From assembly GCF_027158005.1 (NCBI RefSeq), contig NZ_JAPVLQ010000002.1, positions 620,001 to 684,000 of the forward strand: 64,000 nucleotides of DNA, written 5' to 3'. Position 1 is the first letter of the stretch. Each line of letters opens with the position of its first letter. Positions 1 through 7,815 of the stretch are shown here, one piece after another. The notes below the pieces were generated by a model. That model saw only the letters and a list, made by a program, of their open reading frames with translations. It ran no database searches and was not told where the DNA came from. Source of the stretch: Rhodococcus sp. H36-A4 (GTDB lineage: Bacteria; Actinomycetota; Actinomycetes; Mycobacteriales; Mycobacteriaceae). The translations under genes were made by a program, and so were the position numbers.

Positions 1-228
1 ATTGCTGGGAACGTGGTTCACTTGCCTTGGTCGCAGCTTCTGTGTTCGTTCACGTTCGCAGGAACTAATGTTGCGGACGGTGTGCTTTTCAGAGCGTTTC
101 CTGAAGGGAACTCTGTTGTTTCAGGGGTTCCTCGCGAGGGGGAATTCAGGAAGTACAACGGTCGGAACCGGCCCGGTGGACTGTATGCGCTGTCCGCCGC
201 ATCCGGTGTTAGAAAGAGAAGGAACAGC
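1..228 (+). promoter_or_regulatory. leader region of the cold-shock gene
   Basis: No gene of its own is supported in this stretch; the short open frames here overlap the csp start or run antisense to it. The last part (about 211-228) contains a purine-rich AGAAGGAA ribosome-binding site directly before the csp ATG. A long untranslated leader is common for cold-shock mRNAs, but I cannot place the promoter from sequence alone. Confidence 0.4.
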
Positions 229-432
229 ATGGCACAGGGAACTGTGAAGTGGTTCAACGCCGAAAAAGGCTTTGGATTCATCGCACCAGAAGACGGGTCC
301 GCTGACGTCTTCGTTCACTACTCCGAGATTCAGGGCAACGGATTCCGTACCCTCGAGGAGAACCAGCGCGTCGAGTTCGAGGTCGGCCAGGGCACCAAGG
401 GGCCCCAGGCAACCGGAGTCCACGCGGTCTGA
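229..432 (+). CDS. cspA: cold-shock protein, CspA family
   Basis: A 67-residue protein of the usual cold-shock-domain length. It is a single five-stranded OB fold that binds single-stranded RNA/DNA and acts as an RNA chaperone in the cytoplasm. Visible motifs are RNP1 (KGFGFI, residues 13-18) and RNP2 (VFVHY, residues 27-31), preceded by the typical start [10 protein letters not shown]. The start is chosen because AGAAGGAA lies just upstream and family members begin exactly here; a longer in-frame extension is non-homologous leader. It is followed by a strong hairpin. In mycobacteria a csp gene sits beside the same two downstream neighbours, which supports a housekeeping location. Confidence 0.97.
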   Translation: MAQGTVKWFNAEKGFGFIAPEDGSADVFVHYSEIQGNGFRTLEENQRVEFEVGQGTKGPQATGVHAV

Positions 433-472
433 TCGACAATCGCCCGCACCGCGGGTTCGAATCGACAATCGT

Positions 473-520
473 CATCCCCCTCTTACGTTCGCGCTTTTTG
501 CGAACGACAAGAGGGGGATG
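473..520 (+). terminator. intrinsic terminator after csp
   Basis: A long inverted repeat: CATCCCCCTCTT (473-484) pairs with AAGAGGGGGATG (509-520), and the inner arm CGTTCGC (486-492) pairs with GCGAACG (500-506). A T-rich stretch follows. The stem is far stronger than chance and lies directly downstream of the csp stop. Confidence 0.8.
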
Positions 521-609
521 AGTTGTTTTCGAGGGTGGCGTGTCATCCGGTCGGGCGAAACGCGCACATGAGGCGTCGGTTCGACCGACTATGTCCTACT
601 GTCCACACT

Positions 610-1197
610 GTGAACCAGCTGTCCTTCTTCTCCGCCGAGTCGTTGCCTCCATCGGTGACCGACTTGAGCGGGCTGCTGGCGTCGACCGGACAGGTCGTCG
701 TGTCAGCGGCGGGGGCGCGTATCTCTGTCGTCGTCGACAGTGAATGGCGGGCCGAGGCGATCGCAGATCTGATCGCCGAATGTGGGTTGGTCTCCGAATT
801 GGGCCGGTCGGAAGAAAATCGCCCGCTGGTTCGAACGGCCTCGGTCGCGGACCTGGCACCGCTGGCCTCGCTGTGGACGAAGGGTGCGGTGAAGGCGATG
901 CCACCCGGCTGGGTTCCTGGATCCCGTGAGTTAAGGGCCTGGGTTCTGGCCTCTGGCAGGCCGGAGGCAGAGGGCGAACGTTACGTCCTCGGCCTCGATC
1001 CGCACGCTCCGGAAACGCATGCACCGCTCGCGCAGGCGTTGATGCGTGCCGGAATCGCGCCGACCCAGATCGGCACTCGCGGTCCGATGCCAGGCCTGAG
1101 AATTACCGGACGTAGGCGCATGATGAGGCTGGTGGAGAACGTCGGACCCCCTCCGGAGAACGCGGAGGCTCGTGCCGGCTGGCCGCACGCCGACTAG
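610..1197 (+). CDS. conserved actinobacterial hypothetical protein next to topA
   Basis: About 195 residues from a GTG start (VNQLSFFSAESLPPSVTDLSGLLAS...); an ATG at 568 and an earlier in-frame start at 523 are alternatives. I recognise it from context as the protein found between csp and topA in mycobacteria (Rv3647c-like); its function is unknown to me. No membrane segment or signal peptide is visible. The centre is Ala/Leu-rich and the C-terminal third is basic (GLRITGRRRMMRLVENV), which could suit nucleic-acid contact, but that is only a guess. It is co-directional with topA and separated by about 145 bp. Confidence 0.8.
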   Translation: MNQLSFFSAESLPPSVTDLSGLLASTGQVVVSAAGARISVVVDSEWRAEAIADLIAECGLVSELGRSEENRPLVRTASVADLAPLASLWTKGAVKAMPPGWVPGSRELRAWVLASGRPEAEGERYVLGLDPHAPETHAPLAQALMRAGIAPTQIGTRGPMPGLRITGRRRMMRLVENVGPPPENAEARAGWPHAD

Positions 1198-1341
1198 GGC
1201 GTTCAGAAGCCGATCTGCGAGAATTTCGACGGCGTATGTCACTCTGTTACCAGGCGGACCGAAAGAAAATGTCGGATTCGACCGGTAAAAATGCACATGG
1301 AGTGTCTCGAGTCAACGCAATAGGAAAGGTTCGGCAACAAG

Positions 1342-4341
1342 GTGGCAACACGGAATAACGGCACGGGGGACGGGTCCACCGGCAGCTCTGTTGAGCCGCG
1401 CCGTCTTGTCATCGTCGAGTCCCCGACCAAGGCGAAGAAGATTGCCCCGTACCTCGGTCCGAACTACGTGGTCGAGGCATCCGTCGGGCACATCAGAGAC
1501 CTCCCACGTGGAGCAGCCGACGTGCCTGCCAAATACAAGGGTGAACCGTGGGCCAGGCTCGGCGTCAATGTCGATCACGACTTCGAAGCTCTGTACGTAG
1601 TGTCGCCGGAGAAGCGGAGCAAGGTCGCCGAGCTCAAGAGTCTGCTCAAGGACGCCGACGAACTCTACCTGGCCACTGACCCTGACCGCGAGGGTGAAGC
1701 CATTGCATGGCACCTCCTCGAGACCCTGAACCCGAAGATCCCAGTTCGACGCATGGTGTTCAACGAGATCACCAAACCGGCCATTCTGGCAGCGGCCGCC
1801 GACACCCGCGAACTAGACCAAGATCTTGTCGACGCGCAGGAAACCCGCCGAATCCTCGATCGTCTATACGGCTACGAGGTCAGTCCGGTCCTGTGGAAGA
1901 AGGTCATGCCGAAGCTCTCGGCTGGCCGTGTCCAGTCCGTCGCTACTCGCATCATCGTGCAGCGTGAGCGTGACCGGATGGCGTTCCGCACAGCCGAGTA
2001 CTGGGACATCTCGGCGACACTCGACGCCGGAGCCGATGCGGCACCGCGCAGTTTCGGTGCCCGTCTGGTCAACGTCGATGGCAATCGTGTCGCGTCGGGT
2101 CGAGACTTCGGAGCCGACGGCAAGCTCAAGACCGACGCCGTGACCGTTCTCGACGAACCACGTGCGCGCAGGCTCGCCGACGCACTTCAAGGCGTCGACC
2201 TGACCGTCGCGTCTGCCGAGGACAAGCCGTACACCCGCAAGCCGTACCCACCGTTCATGACCTCGACGCTGCAGCAGGAAGCCGGCCGAAAACTGCGTTT
2301 CAGCTCGGAACGAACCATGCGTGTTGCGCAGCGGTTGTACGAAAACGGCTACATCACCTACATGCGTACCGACTCCACGAACCTGTCGGAGTCCGCGATT
2401 ACAGCCGCACGGGCCCAGGCAACCGATCTGTACGGCGCAGAATACGTCCATCCGTCGCCGAGGCAGTACACGCGCAAGGTCAAGAACGCGCAGGAGGCAC
2501 ACGAGGCCATCAGGCCTGCGGGTGACGTATTCCAAACGCCCGGCCAGCTTCATTCGGCGCTGCAGACCGACGAGTTCCGTTTGTACGAGCTGATCTGGCA
2601 GCGCACGGTCGCATCGCAGATGGCGGACCTTCGCGGCACGACTCTTACTTTGCGCATCACCGGAACAGCAGGCACCGGCGAAGAGTGCACGTTCTCCGCG
2701 GCGGGTCGCACCATCACTTTCGCAGGCTTCTTGAAGGCCTATGTCGAGAGTGTCGACGACGAGGCAGGCGGACAGTCCGACGACGCAGAATCCAGACTCC
2801 CTGCGCTGAAGGCCGGGCATGCGGTGACCGCTACCGCGCTCGATCCTGATGGGCACACGACCAACCCACCCGCTCGGTACACCGAGGCCTCACTGATCAA
2901 GACCCTCGAAGAGTTGGGGATCGGTCGACCGTCGACGTACGCCTCGATCATCAAGACCATTCTCGACCGCGGATACGTCTACAAACGTGGCAGCGCGTTG
3001 GTGCCGGCGTGGGTGGCGTTCTCGGTCGTCGCACTCCTCGAGACGCACTTCGGTCGACTCGTGGACTTCGACTTCACTGCCGGGATGGAAGACGATCTCG
3101 ACGCCATCGCCGGTGGTCGCGAACGTCGGGGTGATTGGCTCAACAGCTTCTACTTCGGTGGCGACACCGGTGCCGAAGGTTCTGTCGCACGTTCGGGCGG
3201 ACTGAAGAAGATGGTCGGCACCAACCTCGAGGACATCGACGCTCGCGAAATCAACTCGATCAGGCTGTTCGACGACAGCGAGGGACGCGAAGTTCATGTA
3301 CGCGTCGGACGCTACGGTCCATATCTCGAGCGGCTGGTCCGCAACGACGACGATCCCGATGGGGATCCGATTTCTCAGCGCGCCAACCTGCCCGACGACC
3401 TTCCCCCTGACGAACTCACGCTCGAGTTCGCGGAAAAGCTGTTCGCGACCCCGCAGGAGGGCCGCAAGCTCGGCGCCGACCCGCTCACCGGCAACGACAT
3501 CGTCGCGAAAGAAGGCCGCTTCGGTCCTTATGTGACGGAGATACTGCCCGAGCCGCCTGCCGAACCGACGCCTCCCGAGCCAGACATCGTTCCCATCCCG
3601 CAGGGTGAGGACGGTGGCGGCGGCACCAAAACTGCAGTCAAGAAGGCTGCTGCGAAAAAGGCGCCCGCCAAGAAGGCCGCGAAGAAGGCCACCGGCCCGA
3701 AGCCGCGTACAGGCTCCCTACTCAAGTCGATGGACCTCGCGACCATCACGCTCGACGACGCGCTCAAGTTGCTGTCGCTGCCGCGAGTGGTCGGCGTGGA
3801 CCCCGAGTCGAAAGAGGAGATCACCGCTCAGAACGGCCGTTACGGCCCATATCTGAAGAAGGGCACCGACTCTCGTTCGCTCACCGACGAGGAACAACTG
3901 TTCACCGTCACGTTGGAGGATGCGCTCGAGATCTACGCCGAACCGAAGCGTCGCGGACGTCAGGGTGAAGCGAAGCCGCCCCTCCGCGAGCTCGGGGTCG
4001 ACCCGGTCAGCGAAGCGCCGATGGTCATCAAGGACGGCCGATTCGGGCCGTACGTGACTGACGGTGAAACCAACGCCAGCCTGCGTAAGGACGACGATGT
4101 CGCAGACATCACCGATGATCGTGCGTCGGAGTTGCTGGCGGACAGGCGTGCTCGTGGCCCGGTGAAGAAGAAGGCCACCAAGAAGGCGACGACCAAGAAG
4201 GCCACCGCAACAAAGACTGCGGCCAAGAAGGCACCGGCAAAGAAGGCTGCAGCCAAGAAGGCGCCTGCGAAGAAAGCCGCGGCGAAGAAGGTTGCCGCGA
4301 AGAAGACCGTCGCGAAGAAGACGCCGCCGGCTGAGGGTTAG
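1342..4341 (+). CDS. topA: DNA topoisomerase I (type IA)
   Basis: Relaxes negatively supercoiled DNA through a transient 5'-phosphotyrosyl break. The 999-residue protein opens with a Toprim domain (VIVESPTKAKKIAPYLG near residue 20; acidic DPDREGEAIAWHL near 115-127). The catalytic tyrosine is Tyr340 in YITYMRTDST. Instead of Cys4 zinc fingers the C-terminal half carries repeated modules with NGRYGPY/DGRFGPYV motifs, as known for actinobacterial TopA. It ends in a lysine/alanine-rich tail (KKATKKATTKK repeats, about residues 935-995), which is known to aid processivity in mycobacteria. The start is GTG, with AGGAAAGG 13 bases upstream. Essential and single-copy in related organisms. Confidence 0.98.
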   Translation: MATRNNGTGDGSTGSSVEPRRLVIVESPTKAKKIAPYLGPNYVVEASVGHIRDLPRGAADVPAKYKGEPWARLGVNVDHDFEALYVVSPEKRSKVAELKSLLKDADELYLATDPDREGEAIAWHLLETLNPKIPVRRMVFNEITKPAILAAAADTRELDQDLVDAQETRRILDRLYGYEVSPVLWKKVMPKLSAGRVQSVATRIIVQRERDRMAFRTAEYWDISATLDAGADAAPRSFGARLVNVDGNRVASGRDFGADGKLKTDAVTVLDEPRARRLADALQGVDLTVASAEDKPYTRKPYPPFMTSTLQQEAGRKLRFSSERTMRVAQRLYENGYITYMRTDSTNLSESAITAARAQATDLYGAEYVHPSPRQYTRKVKNAQEAHEAIRPAGDVFQTPGQLHSALQTDEFRLYELIWQRTVASQMADLRGTTLTLRITGTAGTGEECTFSAAGRTITFAGFLKAYVESVDDEAGGQSDDAESRLPALKAGHAVTATALDPDGHTTNPPARYTEASLIKTLEELGIGRPSTYASIIKTILDRGYVYKRGSALVPAWVAFSVVALLETHFGRLVDFDFTAGMEDDLDAIAGGRERRGDWLNSFYFGGDTGAEGSVARSGGLKKMVGTNLEDIDAREINSIRLFDDSEGREVHVRVGRYGPYLERLVRNDDDPDGDPISQRANLPDDLPPDELTLEFAEKLFATPQEGRKLGADPLTGNDIVAKEGRFGPYVTEILPEPPAEPTPPEPDIVPIPQGEDGGGGTKTAVKKAAAKKAPAKKAAKKATGPKPRTGSLLKSMDLATITLDDALKLLSLPRVVGVDPESKEEITAQNGRYGPYLKKGTDSRSLTDEEQLFTVTLEDALEIYAEPKRRGRQGEAKPPLRELGVDPVSEAPMVIKDGRFGPYVTDGETNASLRKDDDVADITDDRASELLADRRARGPVKKKATKKATTKKATATKTAAKKAPAKKAAAKKAPAKKAAAKKVAAKKTVAKKTPPAEG

Positions 4342-4357
4342 CCGCTCGACCCTTTTT

Positions 4358-4437
4358 GCTTGAATGGTCCATTCACGTTCTCTGCCAACGTGAATGGGCA
4401 ATTCAAGCTATCTGCCATCTTGAATGGACCATTCAAG
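4358..4437. repeat. palindromic intergenic repeat, three units
   Basis: The unit CTTGAATGG-N-CCATTCAAG appears three times downstream of topA. Positions 4358-4377 and 4389-4408 form a near-perfect 20-bp inverted repeat around an 11-base loop containing TCTGCCA. A third, perfect 9-1-9 palindrome lies at 4419-4437 after a similar TCTGCCA spacer. Diverged copies of the same architecture occur at 6293 and 7568. It may act as a terminator for topA, but its recurrence marks it as a REP-like family. Confidence 0.75.
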
Positions 4438-4502
4438 CGGATGGGTGCTGGCCGAGCACGACTGGGTAACGCTGGAACCAGCGGGGCGTTCGCTACGTCC
4501 AA

Positions 4503-5024
4503 GTGGTTGTGAGGACGAAACTAGCCGTAGTTGCATGCTGTCTGCTCGCGTTGTCGGGGTGCGCTCGATCGGCCGAGGGCAAAGCTGTCGTCGAGGACCC
4601 GTGGCATGGGCAAGGCCAATCGAGTTCGGCGATGCCGCCGTCGACCGAGTCTGTAACTTCTGCGGAGTTCGACCCATGCGATTTCGATGAAATCACGCTG
4701 ACGGTAGCGGTAGGTGTGGATCCGGAGACGGTCGTGCCGATGTCGGGCGGGTGCGTCTGGACGGGTGAGGATGTTGCGTTCACTGCCACTGTCACGGCAG
4801 GCCTCCCGCTGGATTCGATCGAGACGACATCCGGCATCACCGATTTGACTTCCATCGACGTAGGCGCGCGAACAGTTCAGATCTTCGTGTTCGAGGGCGA
4901 CTCCTGTGTGGCCTTGGTCGATATCGACGGCGGAGCACTTCAGCTGACGATGATGGAGAAGGACTTCAGCTCGTTCTGCATCAGATTGAGGGTGGCGACG
5001 AGAATGCTTCTGGAGGACATCTAG
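4503..5024 (+). CDS. putative lipoprotein, DUF3558-like
   Basis: A 173-residue protein with a signal peptide (KLAVVACCLLALSGC) and a lipobox whose cysteine is Cys20, so it is probably exported and lipid-anchored. The mature part resembles the DUF3558-type lipoproteins of Mycobacteriales: PCDF near the start of the domain, a GGCVW segment, and a C-terminal region with another Cys pair. Function unknown. The start is GTG at 4503 or 4509. It lies between topA and holB, where I would expect an adenylate cyclase gene from the M. tuberculosis order. Confidence 0.75.
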   Translation: MVVRTKLAVVACCLLALSGCARSAEGKAVVEDPWHGQGQSSSAMPPSTESVTSAEFDPCDFDEITLTVAVGVDPETVVPMSGGCVWTGEDVAFTATVTAGLPLDSIETTSGITDLTSIDVGARTVQIFVFEGDSCVALVDIDGGALQLTMMEKDFSSFCIRLRVATRMLLEDI

Positions 5025-5097
5025 GTCGGGTGATCCGTCCATCCGGCAGTACCGCGACCGTCTACGGCGTCGTAGTCGGCGACTAGGATCACCACCC

Positions 5098-6285
5098 ATG
5101 GCAGGAGTATTCGATCGGCTGATCGGCCAAGAGGACGTCGAGTTGCAGCTGACCACTGCAGCCGTCGGTGCACGCAATGGCGATACCGGGTCCGCCATGA
5201 CTCACGCCTGGCTTTTCACCGGGCCTCCCGGCTCAGGACGTTCGGTGGCCGCGCTGTGTTTCGCCGCCGCGCTCCAATGCACGTCGGAAGGCTCACCGGG
5301 CTGCGGCGAGTGCCATGCCTGTTCGACGACGATGGCAGGAACCCACGGCGATGTTCGGCGCATCATCCCGCAAGGGTTGAGCATCAGCGTCAAGGAGATG
5401 CGTGACATCGTCTCGATAGCGTCGAGACGTCCGAGCACCGGCCGGTGGCAGATCGTCGTGATCGAGGACGCGGACCGGCTCAGCGAGGCCGCCGCCAACG
5501 CGCTGCTCAAGGTTGTCGAGGAACCGCCGACGCGGACCGTGATGCTGCTATGTGCGCCGTCGACCGATCCGGAGGACATGTCGGTGACCCTGCGGTCACG
5601 CTGCCGGCACATCCCCTTGGTGACGCCTACTGCGTCGGCTATCGCAGGAGTGCTGCAGACCCGCGACAAGCTGGACCAGAAGACGGCGGAGTGGGCCGCG
5701 TCGATCAGTGGCGGTCATGTCGGGCGCGCTCGCCGTCTCGCCAAAGACGAGGACGCCCGTGCTCGGCGGACGCGTGCGCTGGGGCTCGCATCGGCCGCCG
5801 CTCGCCCCACACAGGCTTATCTCGCAGCCGAAGAGATGGTGAAGGCCGCCGAAACAGAAGCGGCGGAGATCAGCGCTGCGCTCGACGGGACCGAGATGGA
5901 GGAGCTTCGCACCGCATTGGGCGCCGGCGGTACCGGCAAGGGCGCCGCGGGCGCGCTACGTGGGTCTGCAGGGGTCATCAAAGAACTCGAAGCGCGGCAG
6001 AAGTCGCGCCGCACCCGCAACGTGCGCGACTCGTACGACCGAGCACTGATCGATCTCGCCGGCCTGTATCGCGATGCGTTGGCCCGCTCGTACGGGTCGA
6101 CGGCCGTGCTCAATCACCCCGACATGGCCGAGCAGATCGAACGAATGGCCAAAGGTGCCTCGCCCGAGGCGCTGCTGAAGAGTATCGAGGCCATTCTGCT
6201 CTGCCGTGAGTCTCTGGCCCTCAACGCCAAACCGAAGTTTGCGGTGTACGCCATGGTGGCGTCGTTGGGTTCGGCGCTGAGCTGA
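5098..6285 (+). CDS. holB: DNA polymerase III subunit delta' (clamp loader)
   Basis: An AAA+ clamp-loader subunit that helps load the beta clamp onto primed DNA. The 395-residue protein starts MAGVFDRLIGQ and has a P-loop-like GPPGSGRS at residues 42-49. A zinc-binding cysteine set follows (Cys61, 69, 72, 75; CGECHAC). Further on come the VIEDADRLSEAAANALLKVVEEPP segment (the delta' Walker-B-like region) and the SRC motif in LRSRCRHIPL. The P-loop has Arg where Lys of an active Walker A would be, consistent with a non-hydrolysing delta'. The gene order after topA matches mycobacteria. It is followed immediately by the IS-disrupted repeat. Confidence 0.93.
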   Translation: MAGVFDRLIGQEDVELQLTTAAVGARNGDTGSAMTHAWLFTGPPGSGRSVAALCFAAALQCTSEGSPGCGECHACSTTMAGTHGDVRRIIPQGLSISVKEMRDIVSIASRRPSTGRWQIVVIEDADRLSEAAANALLKVVEEPPTRTVMLLCAPSTDPEDMSVTLRSRCRHIPLVTPTASAIAGVLQTRDKLDQKTAEWAASISGGHVGRARRLAKDEDARARRTRALGLASAAARPTQAYLAAEEMVKAAETEAAEISAALDGTEMEELRTALGAGGTGKGAAGALRGSAGVIKELEARQKSRRTRNVRDSYDRALIDLAGLYRDALARSYGSTAVLNHPDMAEQIERMAKGASPEALLKSIEAILLCRESLALNAKPKFAVYAMVASLGSALS

Positions 6286-6292
6286 CCCCATC

Positions 6293-6330
6293 GCTTGAAT
6301 GGTTCTTTCAGGCTGCCCCGGCAATCTCAA
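6293..6330. repeat. palindromic repeat copy interrupted by the IS
   Basis: A diverged left half of the repeat seen after topA: GCTTGAATGGTTCTTTCAGGC (6293-6313) followed by a spacer. The second half runs directly into the left end of the insertion element at 6327. The parallel copy on the other side (7568-7618) has the same first half, so either one repeat was split or two adjacent copies flank the element. Confidence 0.55.
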
Positions 6331-7554
6331 GTGGTCGTTGCAACACAGCTCCTGACCTGAGGAGATGTGGAGCAGATGCCACGACGTGTCGTCCCCAATC
6401 GTGCAGAAGCACTCGCTAAGTTCCATGCCATGCGAGATTCGGGTGCTTCAGTGATCCAGGCATCGGCCGCTGCCGGCGTCAGCCGCACCACCGGCAAGCG
6501 GTGGATAGATCAGAAGGCCGGAATCGTCCGCGGGGCCAAACGGGCCCGGCCCGAACCCAGCGGACGATTCCTCTCGCAAGCCGAACGAGAGGAAATCGCG
6601 ATCGGCACCGCGATGGGACTAACCCAAACCGACATCGCCGACCTGATCGGACGTCACAAATCCGTCGTCTCCCGCGAACTCAAACGCAACACCAACCTCG
6701 GCGGCACCTACCGATCAGTGTCCGCACACCAGCGAGCGGACACACGCGCCCGCCGACCCAAGGCCGCGAAACTCGCCGACCGCAACAGTGAGCTCCGAAC
6801 GGAAGTCGTCCGCCGACTCCGCAAAAAGTGGTCACCACAACAGATCTCGGCGACACTGAAGATCGACTACCCCGATCGACCGGAGATGCACGTGTCGCAC
6901 GAAACGATCTACAACGCCATCTACGTCCAAGCCAAAGGCGAACTCAAAGCCGAAGTCGCCGATGCACTACGGACCGGCCGGGCGCATCGCCGCAAACACG
7001 GCCGAGTACCCAGCAACGCTCATCACATCCCCGACAAAACGCTGATCTCCGAACGACCCGACGATGTCGAAGACCGCAAAGTACCCGGCCATTGGGAAGG
7101 CGACCTGATCCTCGGTGCCGGCAACAAATCGGCGATCGGCACCCTCGTCGAGCGCACGTCACGGTTCACTATGCTGCTGCACCTACCGCACTCACACAAT
7201 CTCAACGCCGTCCGAGACGCGATGATCGAGGCAATCCAGTCGATGCCTGCGGTACTCAAACAGTCGGTGACCTGGGATCAAGGACTCGAAATGCGTCGGC
7301 ATGCAGAAATCACCATGGCTACCGACATGGCAATCTACTTCTGCGACCCCCACAGTCCCTGGCAGCGCGGAACAAACGAAAACACCAACGGACTCCTGCG
7401 GCAATACTTCAAAAAAGGCACCGACCTGTCCGTACATACCGCCGAACGACTCCAAGCGGTCGCCGCTGAACTCAACGACCGCCCCCGAAAAACACTAGGC
7501 TGGAAATCACCAGCAAAAGTGATCAACGAGTTAGTCGTTGCAACAACCACTTGA
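6327..7554 (+). mobile_element. IS30-family insertion sequence
   Basis: A 1228-bp element bounded by 18-bp terminal inverted repeats: left TCAAGTGGTCGTTGCAAC (6327-6344), and right 7537-7554, whose reverse complement matches at 17 of 18 positions. It encodes one transposase whose stop codon lies inside the right repeat. I see no convincing 2-3 bp target duplication. Both flanks carry the palindromic repeat family, and the IS end itself resembles a unit of that repeat (TGAAGTGGCCGTTCAAG at 7601). Both ends and the gene appear intact, so it may be mobile. Confidence 0.9.
6367..7554 (+). CDS. IS30-family transposase
   Basis: A DDE transposase of about 395 residues. N-terminal helix-turn-helix regions (about 20-50, and 70-105 with TQTDIADLIGRHKSVVSRELKRN) are the IS30 signature that recognises the terminal repeats. 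The catalytic core shows D in HWEGDLI, D in TWDQG and E in NENTNGLLRQYFKKGTD, the classical IS30 spacing and context. The start is GTG at 6367 or ATG at 6376. No frameshift is seen. The coding frame ends with TGA within the right inverted repeat. Confidence 0.95.
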   Translation: MEQMPRRVVPNRAEALAKFHAMRDSGASVIQASAAAGVSRTTGKRWIDQKAGIVRGAKRARPEPSGRFLSQAEREEIAIGTAMGLTQTDIADLIGRHKSVVSRELKRNTNLGGTYRSVSAHQRADTRARRPKAAKLADRNSELRTEVVRRLRKKWSPQQISATLKIDYPDRPEMHVSHETIYNAIYVQAKGELKAEVADALRTGRAHRRKHGRVPSNAHHIPDKTLISERPDDVEDRKVPGHWEGDLILGAGNKSAIGTLVERTSRFTMLLHLPHSHNLNAVRDAMIEAIQSMPAVLKQSVTWDQGLEMRRHAEITMATDMAIYFCDPHSPWQRGTNENTNGLLRQYFKKGTDLSVHTAERLQAVAAELNDRPRKTLGWKSPAKVINELVVATTT

Positions 7555-7567
7555 AACCGCCCCCATC

Positions 7568-7618
7568 GCTTCAACGGTTCATTCAGGCTGACAGATAGCG
7601 TGAAGTGGCCGTTCAAGC
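7568..7618. repeat. palindromic repeat copy right of the IS
   Basis: Two inverted units, GCTTCAACGGTTCATTCAGGC (7568-7588) and CGTGAAGTGGCCGTTCAAGC (7599-7618), separated by a 10-base spacer containing CAGATAG. This is the same architecture and length as 4358-4408 but diverged. It lies between the IS and the tRNA-Thr gene. Confidence 0.6.
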
Positions 7619-7674
7619 AGGCGATTTTCATTTGAGCGGGATGCTCCGTTAGACTCACGAACGCCGAAAGGCAC

Positions 7675-7747
7675 GCCGCCTTAGCTCAGTCGGTAGAGCA
7701 TTTCACTCGTAATGAAAAGGTCAAGAGTTCGATTCTCTTAGGCGGCT
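7675..7747 (+). tRNA. tRNA-Thr (anticodon CGT)
   Basis: Folds as a canonical 73-nt tRNA. The acceptor stem is GCCGCCT / AGGCGGC with discriminator T. The D arm is GCTC-AGTCGGTA-GAGC and the anticodon stem is TTTCA/TGAAA with loop CTCGTAA (anticodon 7708-7710). The T arm is AAGAG-TTCGATT-CTCTT. CCA is not encoded. A tyrosine integrase gene lies just downstream pointing toward it, so its 3' half is the likely attachment site of the element to the right. Confidence 0.97.
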
Positions 7748-7753
7748 CACAAG

Positions 7754-7799
7754 AGGGCAGGTCAGAGGTAGTTTTCACAACCTCGGTCCTGCCCTTTTT
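7754..7799 (+). terminator. intrinsic terminator after tRNA-Thr
   Basis: Inverted repeat AGGGCAGG...CCTGCCCT with an inner GAGGT/ACCTC pairing, followed by a run of five T. It sits 6 bases after the tRNA and would also face the convergent integrase gene. Confidence 0.85.
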
Positions 7800-7815
7800 C
7801 GTACCCAGCGCACGT

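Noticed and set aside
7555..7567. Target-site duplication of the IS
   Set aside because: Bases flanking the two inverted repeats (left CAATC, right AACCG) do not match as a direct repeat.
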